Assembly: GCA_005881495.1 (NCBI GenBank)
Contig: VBHI01000325.1
Coordinates: 23,139-87,138 of the forward strand
DNA length: 64,000 nucleotides
Reading direction: 5' to 3'
Source: Chloroflexota bacterium
GTDB lineage: Bacteria > Chloroflexota > Ktedonobacteria > Ktedonobacterales > Ktedonobacteraceae
Below are positions 43,717 through 52,590 of the stretch, piece by piece (position 1 is the stretch's first letter; every line of letters begins with the position of its first letter). The notes beneath the pieces were generated by a model. It had not been told where the DNA came from. It saw nothing but the letters and a program-made list of their open reading frames with translations, and did not search any database. A program made the position numbers and the translations under genes.

Positions 43717-45057
43717 ATGTTTTCTAATGAAACAAGTGTGCGTGCACTGCTGCAAAAAGTGCTGAGCCACTCACAGGCTAACCAGACCGAGGCGGTCTAT
43801 TTGGGGACAGAGAGCGCTCTCACGCGCTTTGCGAATAATGGCATACACCAGAACGTTGCGGAGAGCAATCACGAGCTTCGTGTACGTGCCGTTTTGGGCA
43901 AAAGAGTCGGCGTGGCAACCACCAACCGCCTGGATGACGAGTCGTTGCGGCGGGTCACGGAGCAGGCGCTGGAAATCGCTCGTCTGCAACCGGAGAATCC
44001 AGAATTTCACTCACTACCGGAACCGCAGCCGATCGTTCCTGCTGCTGGCTATAGTGATCGCACAGCCCAATTCAGCCCGGAGGAGCGCGCTCAGCGCGTC
44101 GGTATCATTGTTCGCCTGGCCAGGGAACGTGGCCTTGAAGCAGCGGGAGCCTTCTCGACTAATGCCTCCCATGTGGCGGTTGCCAACTCCCTGGGCATCT
44201 TTGCTTATGAGCCGCGCACGGACTCCGAATGTCACGCCGTTATTATGGCGGATGAGCGAGGATCTGGCTACACGCAGCGTATGGCTACCGATGCCTCTAC
44301 CCTTGATTTTGAGGCGCTGGCGTATGAGGCGGTAGAGAAGGCCCAACGCAGTCGCAATCCCATCGACATCCCTCTAGGTGAGTACCAGGTCGTGCTCGAT
44401 ACGTATGCTGTCGGCGATATGCTGCAGAATCTCATCTTCATGGGTCTCTCGGCAACTGCTGTACAGGAGGAGCGCAGCTTTATGAATGGTCAATTTGGCA
44501 AACAACTGCTTGAGCCGCGTGTGACCATTTACGATGATGGCCATGACCCGGCCGGTCTGCCCCAGGCCTTTGACTACGAGGGCGTGCCAAAACAGCGAGT
44601 TGTTATGTTTAACCACGGCATTGCCAACGCTGTGGTCTATGATTCTTATACTGCTGCGCGTGAAGGGAAGCCCAATACAGGTCACGCGTTGCCCGCGCCA
44701 AATTCCTTTGGCCCTGCCCCGACCAATACTATGATGGAAGCAGGTGATGCCAGTATGGGAGAACTACTCAAGGGCGTGGAGCGAGGACTCTATGTCACGC
44801 GCTTTCACTATACCAATACCGTCCATCCCATCAAAACGCTTTTTACGGGCATGACCCGTGATGGGACGTTTTTAATAGAACATGGCGAACTGGTCAGCCC
44901 TGTGAAGAACCTGCGCTTTACACAGAGCATCCTCGAAGCCCTGGCCAATGTGCAGGCGATTGGCCGGGACCGCGTCCAATGCAGCGACTACGTGACCATA
45001 GTGGCGCCTGCCCTGCGTATTGGACGTTTCAATTTTACCGGCATTACAGGGTCGTAA
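43717..45057 (+). CDS. tldE: TldE/PmbA family subunit
   Basis: 446 aa from ATG 43717, 5-7 nt after GAGAGGAAG; the ATG at 43696 has no ribosome site. It lacks the HExxxH motif, as expected of the non-catalytic partner of TldD. Its fold signatures are GKRVGVATTNRLDDESL, the MATDASTLDFEALAYEAVEKA stretch, and the C-terminal GELVSPVKNLRFTQSILEAL and FTGITGS. An intrinsic terminator follows at 45095-45118. Confidence 0.94.
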   Translation: MFSNETSVRALLQKVLSHSQANQTEAVYLGTESALTRFANNGIHQNVAESNHELRVRAVLGKRVGVATTNRLDDESLRRVTEQALEIARLQPENPEFHSLPEPQPIVPAAGYSDRTAQFSPEERAQRVGIIVRLARERGLEAAGAFSTNASHVAVANSLGIFAYEPRTDSECHAVIMADERGSGYTQRMATDASTLDFEALAYEAVEKAQRSRNPIDIPLGEYQVVLDTYAVGDMLQNLIFMGLSATAVQEERSFMNGQFGKQLLEPRVTIYDDGHDPAGLPQAFDYEGVPKQRVVMFNHGIANAVVYDSYTAAREGKPNTGHALPAPNSFGPAPTNTMMEAGDASMGELLKGVERGLYVTRFHYTNTVHPIKTLFTGMTRDGTFLIEHGELVSPVKNLRFTQSILEALANVQAIGRDRVQCSDYVTIVAPALRIGRFNFTGITGS

Positions 45058-45094
45058 TGCCCCCGAAGCTCTAATCAGAAATGTGAATTTTCAA

Positions 45095-45118
45095 GGCGGC
45101 CCTTGCGGTCGTCTTTTT
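45095..45118 (+). terminator. Intrinsic terminator after tldE
   Basis: GGCGGCC-CTTGC-GGTCGTC folds into a 7-bp stem with two G-U pairs and is followed directly by TTTTT. The rest of 45058-45309 holds no gene. Confidence 0.75.
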
Positions 45119-45309
45119 GTTATCTTGTGCACCTGGCGGCCTGATATATGAGGGCGATCCAATTTCATTTGAGGAATGATAAAGGATGCCGTCATATCTC
45201 TATGAGCCTCCTGTTACGACTGAACTGTTCGCAACGTCTAAGCAGGTAGGTAATAGACTCATCTACTAATATACCTATACCGTTATTACTCGAAGGGATA
45301 CGTACTTTT

Positions 45310-45876
45310 ATGATTGCCTCAATTAGCATTGTTGACATTCTCTTTCTGGTGACGGTCGTCCTGCTTGTCCTCAGTGGTTTCAGAAATGGAGCAGTGATTA
45401 GCCTTGTCTCCCTGCTCAGTATTCCCATAGGATTTTTCGTGGCATACCACTACGGACCTGGTTTCACCAAATTACTCGCTGCGAATGGTTTATCAGCTAC
45501 CCCACTCATCTCCTACGTCGTCTTGTTCTTCGGCACGGTTCTCATCCTCCATATCATTGGCTCTGTCGTACGCAACGTTGTAGATGCTATCCCATTGATT
45601 GGGCCTGCGGATGCACTGCTCGGCGGAGCAGCCGGCTTTGTCGAAGCATGGTTATTGTGGTTGGTCCTGCTGATCGTTCTCGGTAATTTCTTGCACGATA
45701 CTCAAACGACCATCAATTCAACCATAAACATTGTACCTGGCCTCAACATTTCAGTGGAGCAGTTTAAAACCTGGCATGATTTCTACAATCAGGCAATTAC
45801 TAATAGCCTGTTTGCGAAGGTGAATGGGTTCTTTGTCAGAGAGTTGCCGGCGCTGCCCCAACCGCCAAAATCATAA
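45310..45876 (+). CDS. CvpA family membrane protein
   Basis: 188 aa with four membrane helices. IVDILFLVTVVLLVLSGFRNGAVISLVSLLSIPIGFFVAYHY is the CvpA N-terminal pattern, and GPADALLGGAAGFVEAWLLWLVLL the second conserved block. CvpA was first linked to colicin V production in enteric bacteria; its general role in envelope function is unresolved. The ribosome site is weak. hflX follows with its own promoter. Confidence 0.82.
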   Translation: MIASISIVDILFLVTVVLLVLSGFRNGAVISLVSLLSIPIGFFVAYHYGPGFTKLLAANGLSATPLISYVVLFFGTVLILHIIGSVVRNVVDAIPLIGPADALLGGAAGFVEAWLLWLVLLIVLGNFLHDTQTTINSTINIVPGLNISVEQFKTWHDFYNQAITNSLFAKVNGFFVRELPALPQPPKS

Positions 45877-45885
45877 GGGCAAGGC

Positions 45886-45914
45886 TTGCGTTATCGGTTT
45901 TGGATGCGTACAAT
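45886..45914 (+). promoter_or_regulatory. hflX promoter
   Basis: TTGCGT (45886-45891), 17-bp spacer, TACAAT (45909-45914), giving a start near 45921. GGAGG at 45956-45960 follows, which supports translation beginning near 45968. Confidence 0.55.
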
Positions 45915-45967
45915 AGCATTGTGCTACGCGCAAGAAACGCAAACATTGGTTATGCGGAGGTATACTT

Positions 45968-47290
45968 ACGGCAAAGCAAGAACGTACTATCGAAACTGGC
46001 GCTCATGGTAGGCATGAACATGCCTACCTCGTTGCTGTTGAAAGCGACGATCAAGAGAGTTTATGGAGTGTTGAAGATTCCCTTAGTGAACTGAAAGCAT
46101 TAGCATCTACCGCGGGAGCGGACGTGGTTGGGTCGATGGTCCAACGACTCCATCATCCCGATATGGCGACATACGTTGGCAAGGGACGTGCCCAAGAATT
46201 AAGTGAGCTGGAGAAGCAGCTGGCAATAGATCTGGTGATCTTCGACGACGAGCTGTCTCCATCGCAGCAGCGGAACCTTGAGAAAATGCTTGACGCTCGT
46301 GTCATTGATCGCACTGCCCTTATACTGGATATCTTTGCTCAACATGCGCGTACGCGTGAAGGACGCTTGCAGGTCGAACTGGCCCAGTTAGAATATCGTT
46401 TGCCTCGTCTGGCCGGTCGAGGAACAGGGCTTTCCCAGCAGGCAGGCGGTTCGCGCAGTGCGGGTACTGCGGGTGTAGGAGGAGCTATTGGGGTACGCGG
46501 CCCCGGTGAAACAAAACTGGAAATAGACCGCCGCCGTATTCGCAGCCGCATCTCGGACCTGCGTGAAGATATCGAGAGCGTCCGTGAACAACGACTGCTT
46601 CATCGTCAACAGCGGACCGCCCAGGCTATGCCCGTCGTTGCCGTTGTTGGTTATACCAACTCCGGCAAATCTACCCTCTTCAACGCGCTGACCGAAGCAG
46701 AAGTAGTAGCAGAGAACAAGCTCTTTGCTACCCTCGATCCCGTTACCAGGCATCAAGTGTTGCCGGGTAATCAAGAAGTACTCTACACCGACACCGTTGG
46801 CTTTATCCAGAAACTGCCAACCAGGTTGATCGCCGCCTTTCGCGCGACACTTGAAGAGGTCATCGATGCTGATCTGCTGCTGGAAGTAGTGGATGCAAGC
46901 CACGAAAATGCTATCGAACAGAGCGAGACGGTCAATGACATCCTGCGTCAACTGGAGGTGGGTGATAAGCCGCGGGCCACAGCGCTGAATAAAATTGATC
47001 TGCTGGATGATCCATCTGAATTAGATCTCAGCCTCTATCCCAATGCGGTGCCTGTATCTGCCCTGAAACGTCTAGCCCTTGACGCGTTACGCGAGAAGAT
47101 CTCTCAAGTTCTGGCGGACAGTATGGAGAGCGTACAACTGCTGATCCCTTACGCTAAAAGCGACCTTGTGGAACTCTTCCACCGCAGAGGGCACGTGGAA
47201 CTCGAAGAGCATCGTGCAGAAGGTACCTTCCTGCTCGGCCGTATTCCTCGTACGCTGAAAGACTATTACCGGTCTTATCTCGCGTTTTGA
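45968..47290 (+). CDS. hflX: GTPase HflX
   Basis: HflX binds the 50S subunit and splits stalled ribosomes. G1 GYTNSGKSTLFNAL, G3 DTVGFIQKLP and G4 NKID are clear, and the N-terminal domain has YVGKGRAQELSELE and the glycine-rich GPGETKLEIDRRR linker. The frame is open upstream of the first usual start (GTG 46124) and reads HEHAYLVAVESDDQESLWSVEDSL, which is conserved HflX sequence, so 46124 is too short. No ATG, GTG or TTG exists before it in frame; ACG at 45968 lies 7 nt after GGAGG (45956-45960). The start given is inferred; the conservative reading is 46124-47290. Confidence 0.9.
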   Translation, partial: TAKQERTIETGAHGRHEHAYLVAVESDDQESLWSVEDSLSELKALASTAGADVVGSMVQRLHHPDMATYVGKGRAQELSELEKQLAIDLVIFDDELSPSQQRNLEKMLDARVIDRTALILDIFAQHARTREGRLQVELAQLEYRLPRLAGRGTGLSQQAGGSRSAGTAGVGGAIGVRGPGETKLEIDRRRIRSRISDLREDIESVREQRLLHRQQRTAQAMPVVAVVGYTNSGKSTLFNALTEAEVVAENKLFATLDPVTRHQVLPGNQEVLYTDTVGFIQKLPTRLIAAFRATLEEVIDADLLLEVVDASHENAIEQSETVNDILRQLEVGDKPRATALNKIDLLDDPSELDLSLYPNAVPVSALKRLALDALREKISQVLADSMESVQLLIPYAKSDLVELFHRRGHVELEEHRAEGTFLLGRIPRTLKDYYRSYLAF

Positions 47291-47346
47291 GGCACCCTGC
47301 ACACAGCCAAATAATTCCTATGTCTCCATCCTTCCGGGGGATACCT

Positions 47347-47396
47347 GTAGGGGCGGGGGTGGCGTGGACGGGTGGTGGGGACCCTTGGGTCGCCCC
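47347..47396 (+). repeat. Type C dispersed repeat, expanded copy
   Basis: GTAGGGGCGGGGGTGG start and GGGGACCCTTGGGTCGCCC end, with a G-rich insert between the halves found in copies 14337 and 24471. The rest of 47291-47528 shows no gene. Confidence 0.75.
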
Positions 47397-47528
47397 CGTA
47401 GCCTGTTTCCCCCTTAAGGATAGAGACTTTAATTCCTATGTCACTTGTGTACGGGCATGAGATATGCTATGCTCAAAATGTCCGCCTGACCTGACTACTC
47501 ATCTAGAAGAAAAAGAAAGCAGCAGCCG

Positions 47529-49265
47529 ATGTCAGAACGAAGGCAACAGAGCTGGTTTGTACCCTTGCGTGTCCGTTTTCGCTCTCCCGCTGAGCAAGCT
47601 CAATGGGAGCGTGACCATATCCTGCAGTCCACCCTGGGAGACAGCCAGACATTACCACCTCCAATAGCCGACGTTGCCACAGGCTTAGACATAGAAGCAC
47701 AGCGCCACACACGACAAATCAAGGAATTATTACGCCTGAGCAATATCATGCGCGCAGATTTGGGATTGAGCGAGGTTCTTCAGCAAATTGTTGCCTCAGC
47801 CAGCATGTGTACTGGTTTCCGCATTCTGGTCGTTCACCTGATTGAAGATGGTGATGATTTTTTATCTCCATTTGCCTTCGCAGGTATGTCTGAAGAGAAC
47901 ATCAATATTTTGCGATCGGTTCGTAGACCTGTCGAGCAAGTTCTCCGACTCATGCGGCCAGAATTTCGTATCAGCCAGAGCTACTTTATTTCGCACGAAT
48001 ATCTTCAGGACTTCGCGGATATTGTCTCTGTTATCAATAAGACGGTGGAGGACTATGAGTCGGGTGGGTGGCATCCCGACGATGCGCTTATTGTTCCATT
48101 GTTCAGCCCACGCAAGAAGAAGCTCTTAGGCTTTCTCTCCCTGGATGATCCCGAGGACGGTAAGGTTCCCACGATGGAAAGCATCGAGGTGGCCGAACTG
48201 TTCGCCAACCAGGCGGCCATCGCTATCGACAATGCGCGCATCTTCCAGGAAAAAGAGGCCGAGGTACAGGTGCAAGATAAGGCGATTGCCACGCTCCTGG
48301 GCGATTTAGAGCGGATTCAACGTGGCGATCTGCGTGCGCGCATCCAATCCACCCATGAGAAGTTGCAGCCAATTGGCGAGGCGATTAACCAGATGGTCGA
48401 AGAGTTTAGCGGCATCCTGGGTAATGTGCAGACGGTCACACAGGCGGTAGATAAACATGCCCGCGACGTCCAGCATAGCTCAGACCTCCTGGTGCGCGAC
48501 GCCAGCCAGCAAGAGCGGCAGGTGCAGCACATCTCACGCGCCATCGATGAGATCGCAGGAACTATGTCACAATTGTCGGCCAGCGCCTCGGAACTGTCGC
48601 GTGTCGTTCTTGAAGCCGTTGATGTAACGCTGGATGGACAGAGCGCCGTTGATCGTTCGGTCGAGGGAATGAGCCAGGTTCGTGGAGCGACGACCCTCTC
48701 CGCCCGTATCATGAAACGCCTGGGGGAGAGCGGTCAGGAAATAAACGAGACCATCCTGGCCATCACCGATCTGACCACGCGCATGAACCTGGTAGCCCTC
48801 AATGCCGCCATAGAGGCCACGCGAGCTGGTGAACAGGGCCATGGCTTCGTGGTCATAGCCCAGGAAATACGTACGCTCGCGCTAAATAGTTCGGAGGCAG
48901 CAAAGAAAGTGGCCTCGCATATTCGCGCAATTCAACGTGAAACGACAGCTATCTCTCAAAGCGTCGAACATAACACACTTGAAGCGGTGAAACAGACCGA
49001 GCTGGTCACACAAACTGGCGTAGCCTTCGATGCGATCAGTGTCGTGACGGAACAGATGGCCGGCCTGGTGCAAGGCATCTGTATGGCAGCAGACAATCAA
49101 GCTCAAAGCTCACAACTGGTTGTCAGTGCCGTCGAGCAGATCGCACAAATGACCAGCGAGATTACCCTGCATATGCGCAATATGCAGCAGTCTTTAGCAC
49201 AACTGGTCGAGCTGACCAACTCCCTCAGCTCCCGATTGTCCGTGTTTCGGATTGCGGAACGCTGA
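47529..49265 (+). CDS. Soluble methyl-accepting chemotaxis-type protein with GAF domain
   Basis: 578 aa, no membrane helix. A GAF sensor domain spans about residues 65-245 (LSEVLQQIVASASMCTGFRIL to LFANQAAIAIDNARIFQEKE). A HAMP-like linker (DLERIQRGDLRARI) and a long coiled coil follow. The signalling tip NLVALNAAIEATRAGEQGHGFVVIAQEIRTLA near residue 430 is the MCP hairpin that binds CheW and CheA. It would sense a cytoplasmic ligand. No che genes are in the window. Confidence 0.9.
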   Translation: MSERRQQSWFVPLRVRFRSPAEQAQWERDHILQSTLGDSQTLPPPIADVATGLDIEAQRHTRQIKELLRLSNIMRADLGLSEVLQQIVASASMCTGFRILVVHLIEDGDDFLSPFAFAGMSEENINILRSVRRPVEQVLRLMRPEFRISQSYFISHEYLQDFADIVSVINKTVEDYESGGWHPDDALIVPLFSPRKKKLLGFLSLDDPEDGKVPTMESIEVAELFANQAAIAIDNARIFQEKEAEVQVQDKAIATLLGDLERIQRGDLRARIQSTHEKLQPIGEAINQMVEEFSGILGNVQTVTQAVDKHARDVQHSSDLLVRDASQQERQVQHISRAIDEIAGTMSQLSASASELSRVVLEAVDVTLDGQSAVDRSVEGMSQVRGATTLSARIMKRLGESGQEINETILAITDLTTRMNLVALNAAIEATRAGEQGHGFVVIAQEIRTLALNSSEAAKKVASHIRAIQRETTAISQSVEHNTLEAVKQTELVTQTGVAFDAISVVTEQMAGLVQGICMAADNQAQSSQLVVSAVEQIAQMTSEITLHMRNMQQSLAQLVELTNSLSSRLSVFRIAER

Positions 49266-49294
49266 AAAGAAAATAGCCTGTATTTTCTTAATGC

Positions 49295-50110
49295 CTAACT
49301 CCTGTACCAAAATTGATCCCACGCCTCCCAGAACGTATCAGCCGTAGATGTCACCGTGCGTGGACCCTCTAAGCGCACGCCTGTTCGTCCCACGAAATCA
49401 CTGGCGCGATCGGGCGTTGCCAGTTCCACTTTGAACGTCACAGGACTCGCCGTTTTATACGGTTTGGGCCAGTTGCGCAAACTCAGCGATTGCGCAACGC
49501 CCATCTCGATCAAGGAGCAGGCATCTTGGGGTGCCATGTTGCGCGACGAGAAGCGTCCCAATCCCGTCTTTACAGGTGCCGAGGTGACCTCGTCTCCCAG
49601 CAGGGCCAGAACCTCGCGGCAGGTCGCCTCGTCGCCGGAGACAAAGACCGCGGGAACATCCCAGCAGCCCGCGATAGCCGCCAGGATACCGCTCTCTCCT
49701 ACCAGCGTATCGTTAATCCAGGCGTTGTACCAGGCCTCCGATGACACCGTATGGCAAAGCACTCCATCGGGGGTGCCTGCCATAGCATGAGCGCCCACGA
49801 ATAAGATGGCGTCACATCCCTGCTCGAAGGGCGTGATATAGCGCGCCCAGGGATAGCCGAAAATATATTGCGCGCCAGCCTCCAGGCGGTCGGGCAGAAA
49901 ACTTTTGAAACTATAAGCCCCACCTGCGCCATGGCAGTCTACCACCTCGATCTTGCTTGCTCCGGCTGCACGCGCGCCGCGGACGGCCGCATTCATCTCA
50001 TCTGTATAGAGCTTTCTGCTCTCCTCATAAAAAGGCTTGCCCGCAGAAACCTGTTCCCATGTTTCGATACAAGAAATGCCTTCCATATCACAGAAAATAA
50101 CGACGTGCAT
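49295..50110 (-). CDS. D-aminopeptidase DppA family (M55) metallopeptidase
   Basis: 271 aa. VIFCDMEGISCI provides the Asp/Glu metal ligands, DCHGAGG the His, and FVGAHAMAGT and LVGESGILAA the further M55 ligands. DppA enzymes hydrolyse D-amino-acid peptides such as D-Ala-D-Ala fragments of peptidoglycan. It converges with the chemoreceptor gene and is followed upstream on the same strand by a two-helix membrane protein 12 bp away. Confidence 0.92.
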   Translation of the reverse strand: MHVVIFCDMEGISCIETWEQVSAGKPFYEESRKLYTDEMNAAVRGARAAGASKIEVVDCHGAGGAYSFKSFLPDRLEAGAQYIFGYPWARYITPFEQGCDAILFVGAHAMAGTPDGVLCHTVSSEAWYNAWINDTLVGESGILAAIAGCWDVPAVFVSGDEATCREVLALLGDEVTSAPVKTGLGRFSSRNMAPQDACSLIEMGVAQSLSLRNWPKPYKTASPVTFKVELATPDRASDFVGRTGVRLEGPRTVTSTADTFWEAWDQFWYRS

Positions 50111-50122
50111 ACCTACTCCCTA

Positions 50123-50617
50123 TTATTTCGCTCCCTTTGGCTGAGCTTTCGCTTTTCTTCTTCTATCTTTTAAAACGGGCGGCTCATATTCCCGATACAA
50201 GCGTTTTCCCACTCGCCAACCAAAATAGCCACCAAGCACCGCTCCAAAAAGAGTAAAAAAGGCCGTAGCAATGCGAATGGTGGTCGCGACATCAACATGC
50301 ACCAGGAAACCAATCACATTGGCCGTCACTTGCCCTAAACCCATCAAACCGAGCAGCAGGCTGAACAGGATACCGACCACCATACCCAGGCAGCAGCCGA
50401 GTGGCCCCCCATTTGTCTCGTACTGCGCCACCTGTGACACCTGTGACAGCGATGGACCAGGCTCTGTAGCTACAGGCGTATCGGCAGGTTGCAATTCATC
50501 AGCAGGGGGAGGAAGTTCATTCGCCTCCTCAACGTATTCCGGCTGTGCTCCGTACTCATTTTCTGGATTGTACTCATCTCCTGGATTGGATCGAGGATCG
50601 TAAGGTGGTACTGACAT
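50123..50617 (-). CDS. Hypothetical membrane protein with acidic N-terminus
   Basis: 164 aa. The first ~70 residues are rich in Pro, Glu and Tyr (YDPRSNPGDEYNPENEYG), then two membrane helices (GCCLGMVVGILFSLLLGLMGLG and IATAFFTLFGAVLGGYFGW) and a basic tail (KDRRRKAKAQPKGAK). Family not recognised. It lies 12 bp before dppA and may be co-transcribed. The function is unknown. Confidence 0.7.
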   Translation of the reverse strand: MSVPPYDPRSNPGDEYNPENEYGAQPEYVEEANELPPPADELQPADTPVATEPGPSLSQVSQVAQYETNGGPLGCCLGMVVGILFSLLLGLMGLGQVTANVIGFLVHVDVATTIRIATAFFTLFGAVLGGYFGWRVGKRLYREYEPPVLKDRRRKAKAQPKGAK

Positions 50618-50710
50618 ACTGTTCTCTTAGATGTATCGTATGCTCGTATCTACCGGGCTTTGCCAACTATGAGCATAGCCCCGCAAGATAGGATATATGC
50701 TTACTATGAC

Positions 50711-51424
50711 TTAAAACGTGCCAAATTGACGGTCTCCGGCGTCGCCCAACCCGGGCACAATATAGCCAACGTCATTCAATGACTCGTCGAGTGCCGCCAC
50801 GTAAATGTCGATATCGGGATGGGTCTGGGAGAGCTTGAGCAAACCATAGGGGGCCGCGATAATGCAAACATACGAAATGCGGGGAATACCGCGTAGTTTG
50901 AGGATATTAATGGCATCGATGGCCGAACCCCCTGTCGCCAACATCGGGTCTATAGCATAGGCTACCTGCAGATCGACCTTGTGCGGCAATCGATTATAGT
51001 ACTCCAAGGCCTGTAACGTGTTCTCATCGCGGCGCAGACCGAGATGCCAGACCTGGATATCGGGAATGACTTCGCGGAAGGCTTCTGCCAGCCCAAGACC
51101 TGCCCTGAGTATCGGCGTCACGCCAATGCCACCGGCCAGGCGCCGCCCTATCATTGGCGCCATCGGCGTTTCAATGGGCGCAGGCTCCAGGGCCAGGTTT
51201 TGCGTCGCCTCATAAGCCAGTAGAGCTCCTATCTCTTTCACCAACCGGTAAAACTCGGGTGGCTGTGTGTTCTTATCGCGCAGGGCCGTCATCTTATGGG
51301 CCATCACTGGATGCGAGGAAAAATGCACGCGTGGAAGGTTTAATACTTCCTCTCGCAAAGGTTGTGGAATACCTGCCATGGGAAGGCTTGGACGCTCACC
51401 ACTCTCTATACTTGTTTCTGCCAT
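50711..51424 (-). CDS. upp: Uracil phosphoribosyltransferase
   Basis: 237 aa, slightly longer than the usual 208-215 owing to an N-terminal extension. It makes UMP from uracil and PRPP. VHFSSHPVMAHKMTALRD, GVTPILRAGLGLAEA, the PRPP loop AIDPMLATGGSAIDAI and the C-terminal VPGLGDAGDRQFGT are all present. A strong GGAGG-type site precedes the ATG (51429-51436). Confidence 0.96.
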   Translation of the reverse strand: MAETSIESGERPSLPMAGIPQPLREEVLNLPRVHFSSHPVMAHKMTALRDKNTQPPEFYRLVKEIGALLAYEATQNLALEPAPIETPMAPMIGRRLAGGIGVTPILRAGLGLAEAFREVIPDIQVWHLGLRRDENTLQALEYYNRLPHKVDLQVAYAIDPMLATGGSAIDAINILKLRGIPRISYVCIIAAPYGLLKLSQTHPDIDIYVAALDESLNDVGYIVPGLGDAGDRQFGTF

Positions 51425-51646
51425 CTTGATTTACCTCCTTGTAAAACGAATTATCCTAGAACATTGTACCAGAGGTGACTAGAGTAATCGAATCCCTGCT
51501 GTTGTCCTGTTGTCCCACTTTAAGCTTTTTGTATGAGGAGGGTAGATGTAGCCTTTTTCGTAGCCCATAGGCACCAACTTAAGAGCGCAGATCTGTATAG
51601 CGGAGCAACTCCCCCCAACCGCTGCACATTCGAGAAGCGGAAACGA

Positions 51647-51678
51647 GTATAGTAGGGTTGACCCTAGCGGTCAACCTG
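51647..51678 (+). repeat. Type D dispersed repeat, second copy
   Basis: 32 bp matching 19245-19276 with one difference (CCTAGCGG for CCTGGCGG). The GGTTGACC/GGTCAACC arms can pair. It lies in the 539-bp gap between upp and the ACT gene, where no gene is seen. Confidence 0.85.
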
Positions 51679-51751
51679 ATGGGGCGGTGGGATCTTTCAA
51701 GGGTAGGTATTTTGTGAAACGAGCAGGGAAGCGGGTTCGTCTCGTAGTCTC

Positions 51752-51800
51752 GTAGGGGCGGGGGTGGCAGGGAGGAAGGGTGGGGACCCTTGGGTCGCCC
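51752..51800 (+). repeat. Type C dispersed repeat, expanded copy 2
   Basis: GTAGGGGCGGGGGTGGCAGG start and GGGGACCCTTGGGTCGCCC end, the same layout as 47347-47396. A further G/C-rich tail, CCCCTGCCCCCCATGGGCGA, follows to about 51850. The apparent reading frames across it are not genes. Confidence 0.8.
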
Positions 51801-51963
51801 GGCGTCCGGTTCCCCTGCCGCTTCGCCCCTGCCCCCCATGGGCGACGCAAGCGTCCCCACTCTACTCCTCACCTCTCCCGCCCCTACGATTGTGACGATC
51901 TGCCCCAAAAAACCTACTGTTGAGAGACGGTGGGATCGGGCTCGTGATCGCTACATCGTAGCT

Positions 51964-52347
51964 CTATTGACCAATGTGATGACCAGCCTGCTCCAGAACC
52001 TGCAAGGCTCGTTCCACATTCTGCTCTTTGATCAGTAAATAATCAGTCGCATAAGTAGCGATCGCCAGGACGCTGATTTCCGCCTCGGCCAGTGGAATAG
52101 CCAGCGAGGCATGGACGCCCGCTGCGGAAAAATCGAAGGCTCCCTGCACTTGCAGACAGCACCATCCTCTCTCCGCCTCTATGTCATCTGGTACATTGTC
52201 CTGCTGGCAGACGATAGATAGCTCCTCATGTGTACGAGTCAACGAGACAAAGTCGCCCAATAGAGACCAGTAGGGAATGTGTTTATCGGGATGTAACTGA
52301 CAAACAGCATACTTATGTGGCAACAGTGATAGGTTTAATTTTTTCAT
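51964..52347 (-). CDS. ACT-domain protein (CASTOR/ACT_7-like)
   Basis: 127 aa from ATG 52347 after AAGGAG. LPHKYAVCQLHPD, WCCLQVQGAFDFSAAGVHASLAIPLAEAEISVLAIATYATDYLLIK and the final ERALQVLEQAGHHI are the family core of small ACT regulators that bind amino acids. It stands alone, without a catalytic domain. The ligand is not known. The 243 bp on its upstream side (52348-52590) show no gene. Confidence 0.88.
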   Translation of the reverse strand: MKKLNLSLLPHKYAVCQLHPDKHIPYWSLLGDFVSLTRTHEELSIVCQQDNVPDDIEAERGWCCLQVQGAFDFSAAGVHASLAIPLAEAEISVLAIATYATDYLLIKEQNVERALQVLEQAGHHIGQ

Positions 52348-52590
52348 TGGTTCAGATTGCTCCTTTATATACACACATTCCGCTGTTCGTGTTTCACTGG
52401 TGTTACTTGGCAAAGTATATGAACTTTAACCTTGAGGTACTACATACAAAATAGAAAAAATTCATCGGGCTGTTTTGTGCACTTTGCACAGTACTTATAT
52501 TACACCTGAGTATTCACAGAGAAGAGGTGAAACTTTTTTGATCATTTGCTGAGGAAAGCAACCATGTGAATATGCAAATAATACAAATTT

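Noticed and set aside
45900..46094. A 64-codon plus-strand frame upstream of hflX
   Set aside because: It overlaps the more convincing HflX N-terminal frame, lacks its own ribosome site and has no recognisable product.
51579..51908. 109-codon minus-strand frame between upp and the ACT gene
   Set aside because: It lies across type C and D repeats, is rich in Gly/Pro/Arg and has no ribosome site or family match.
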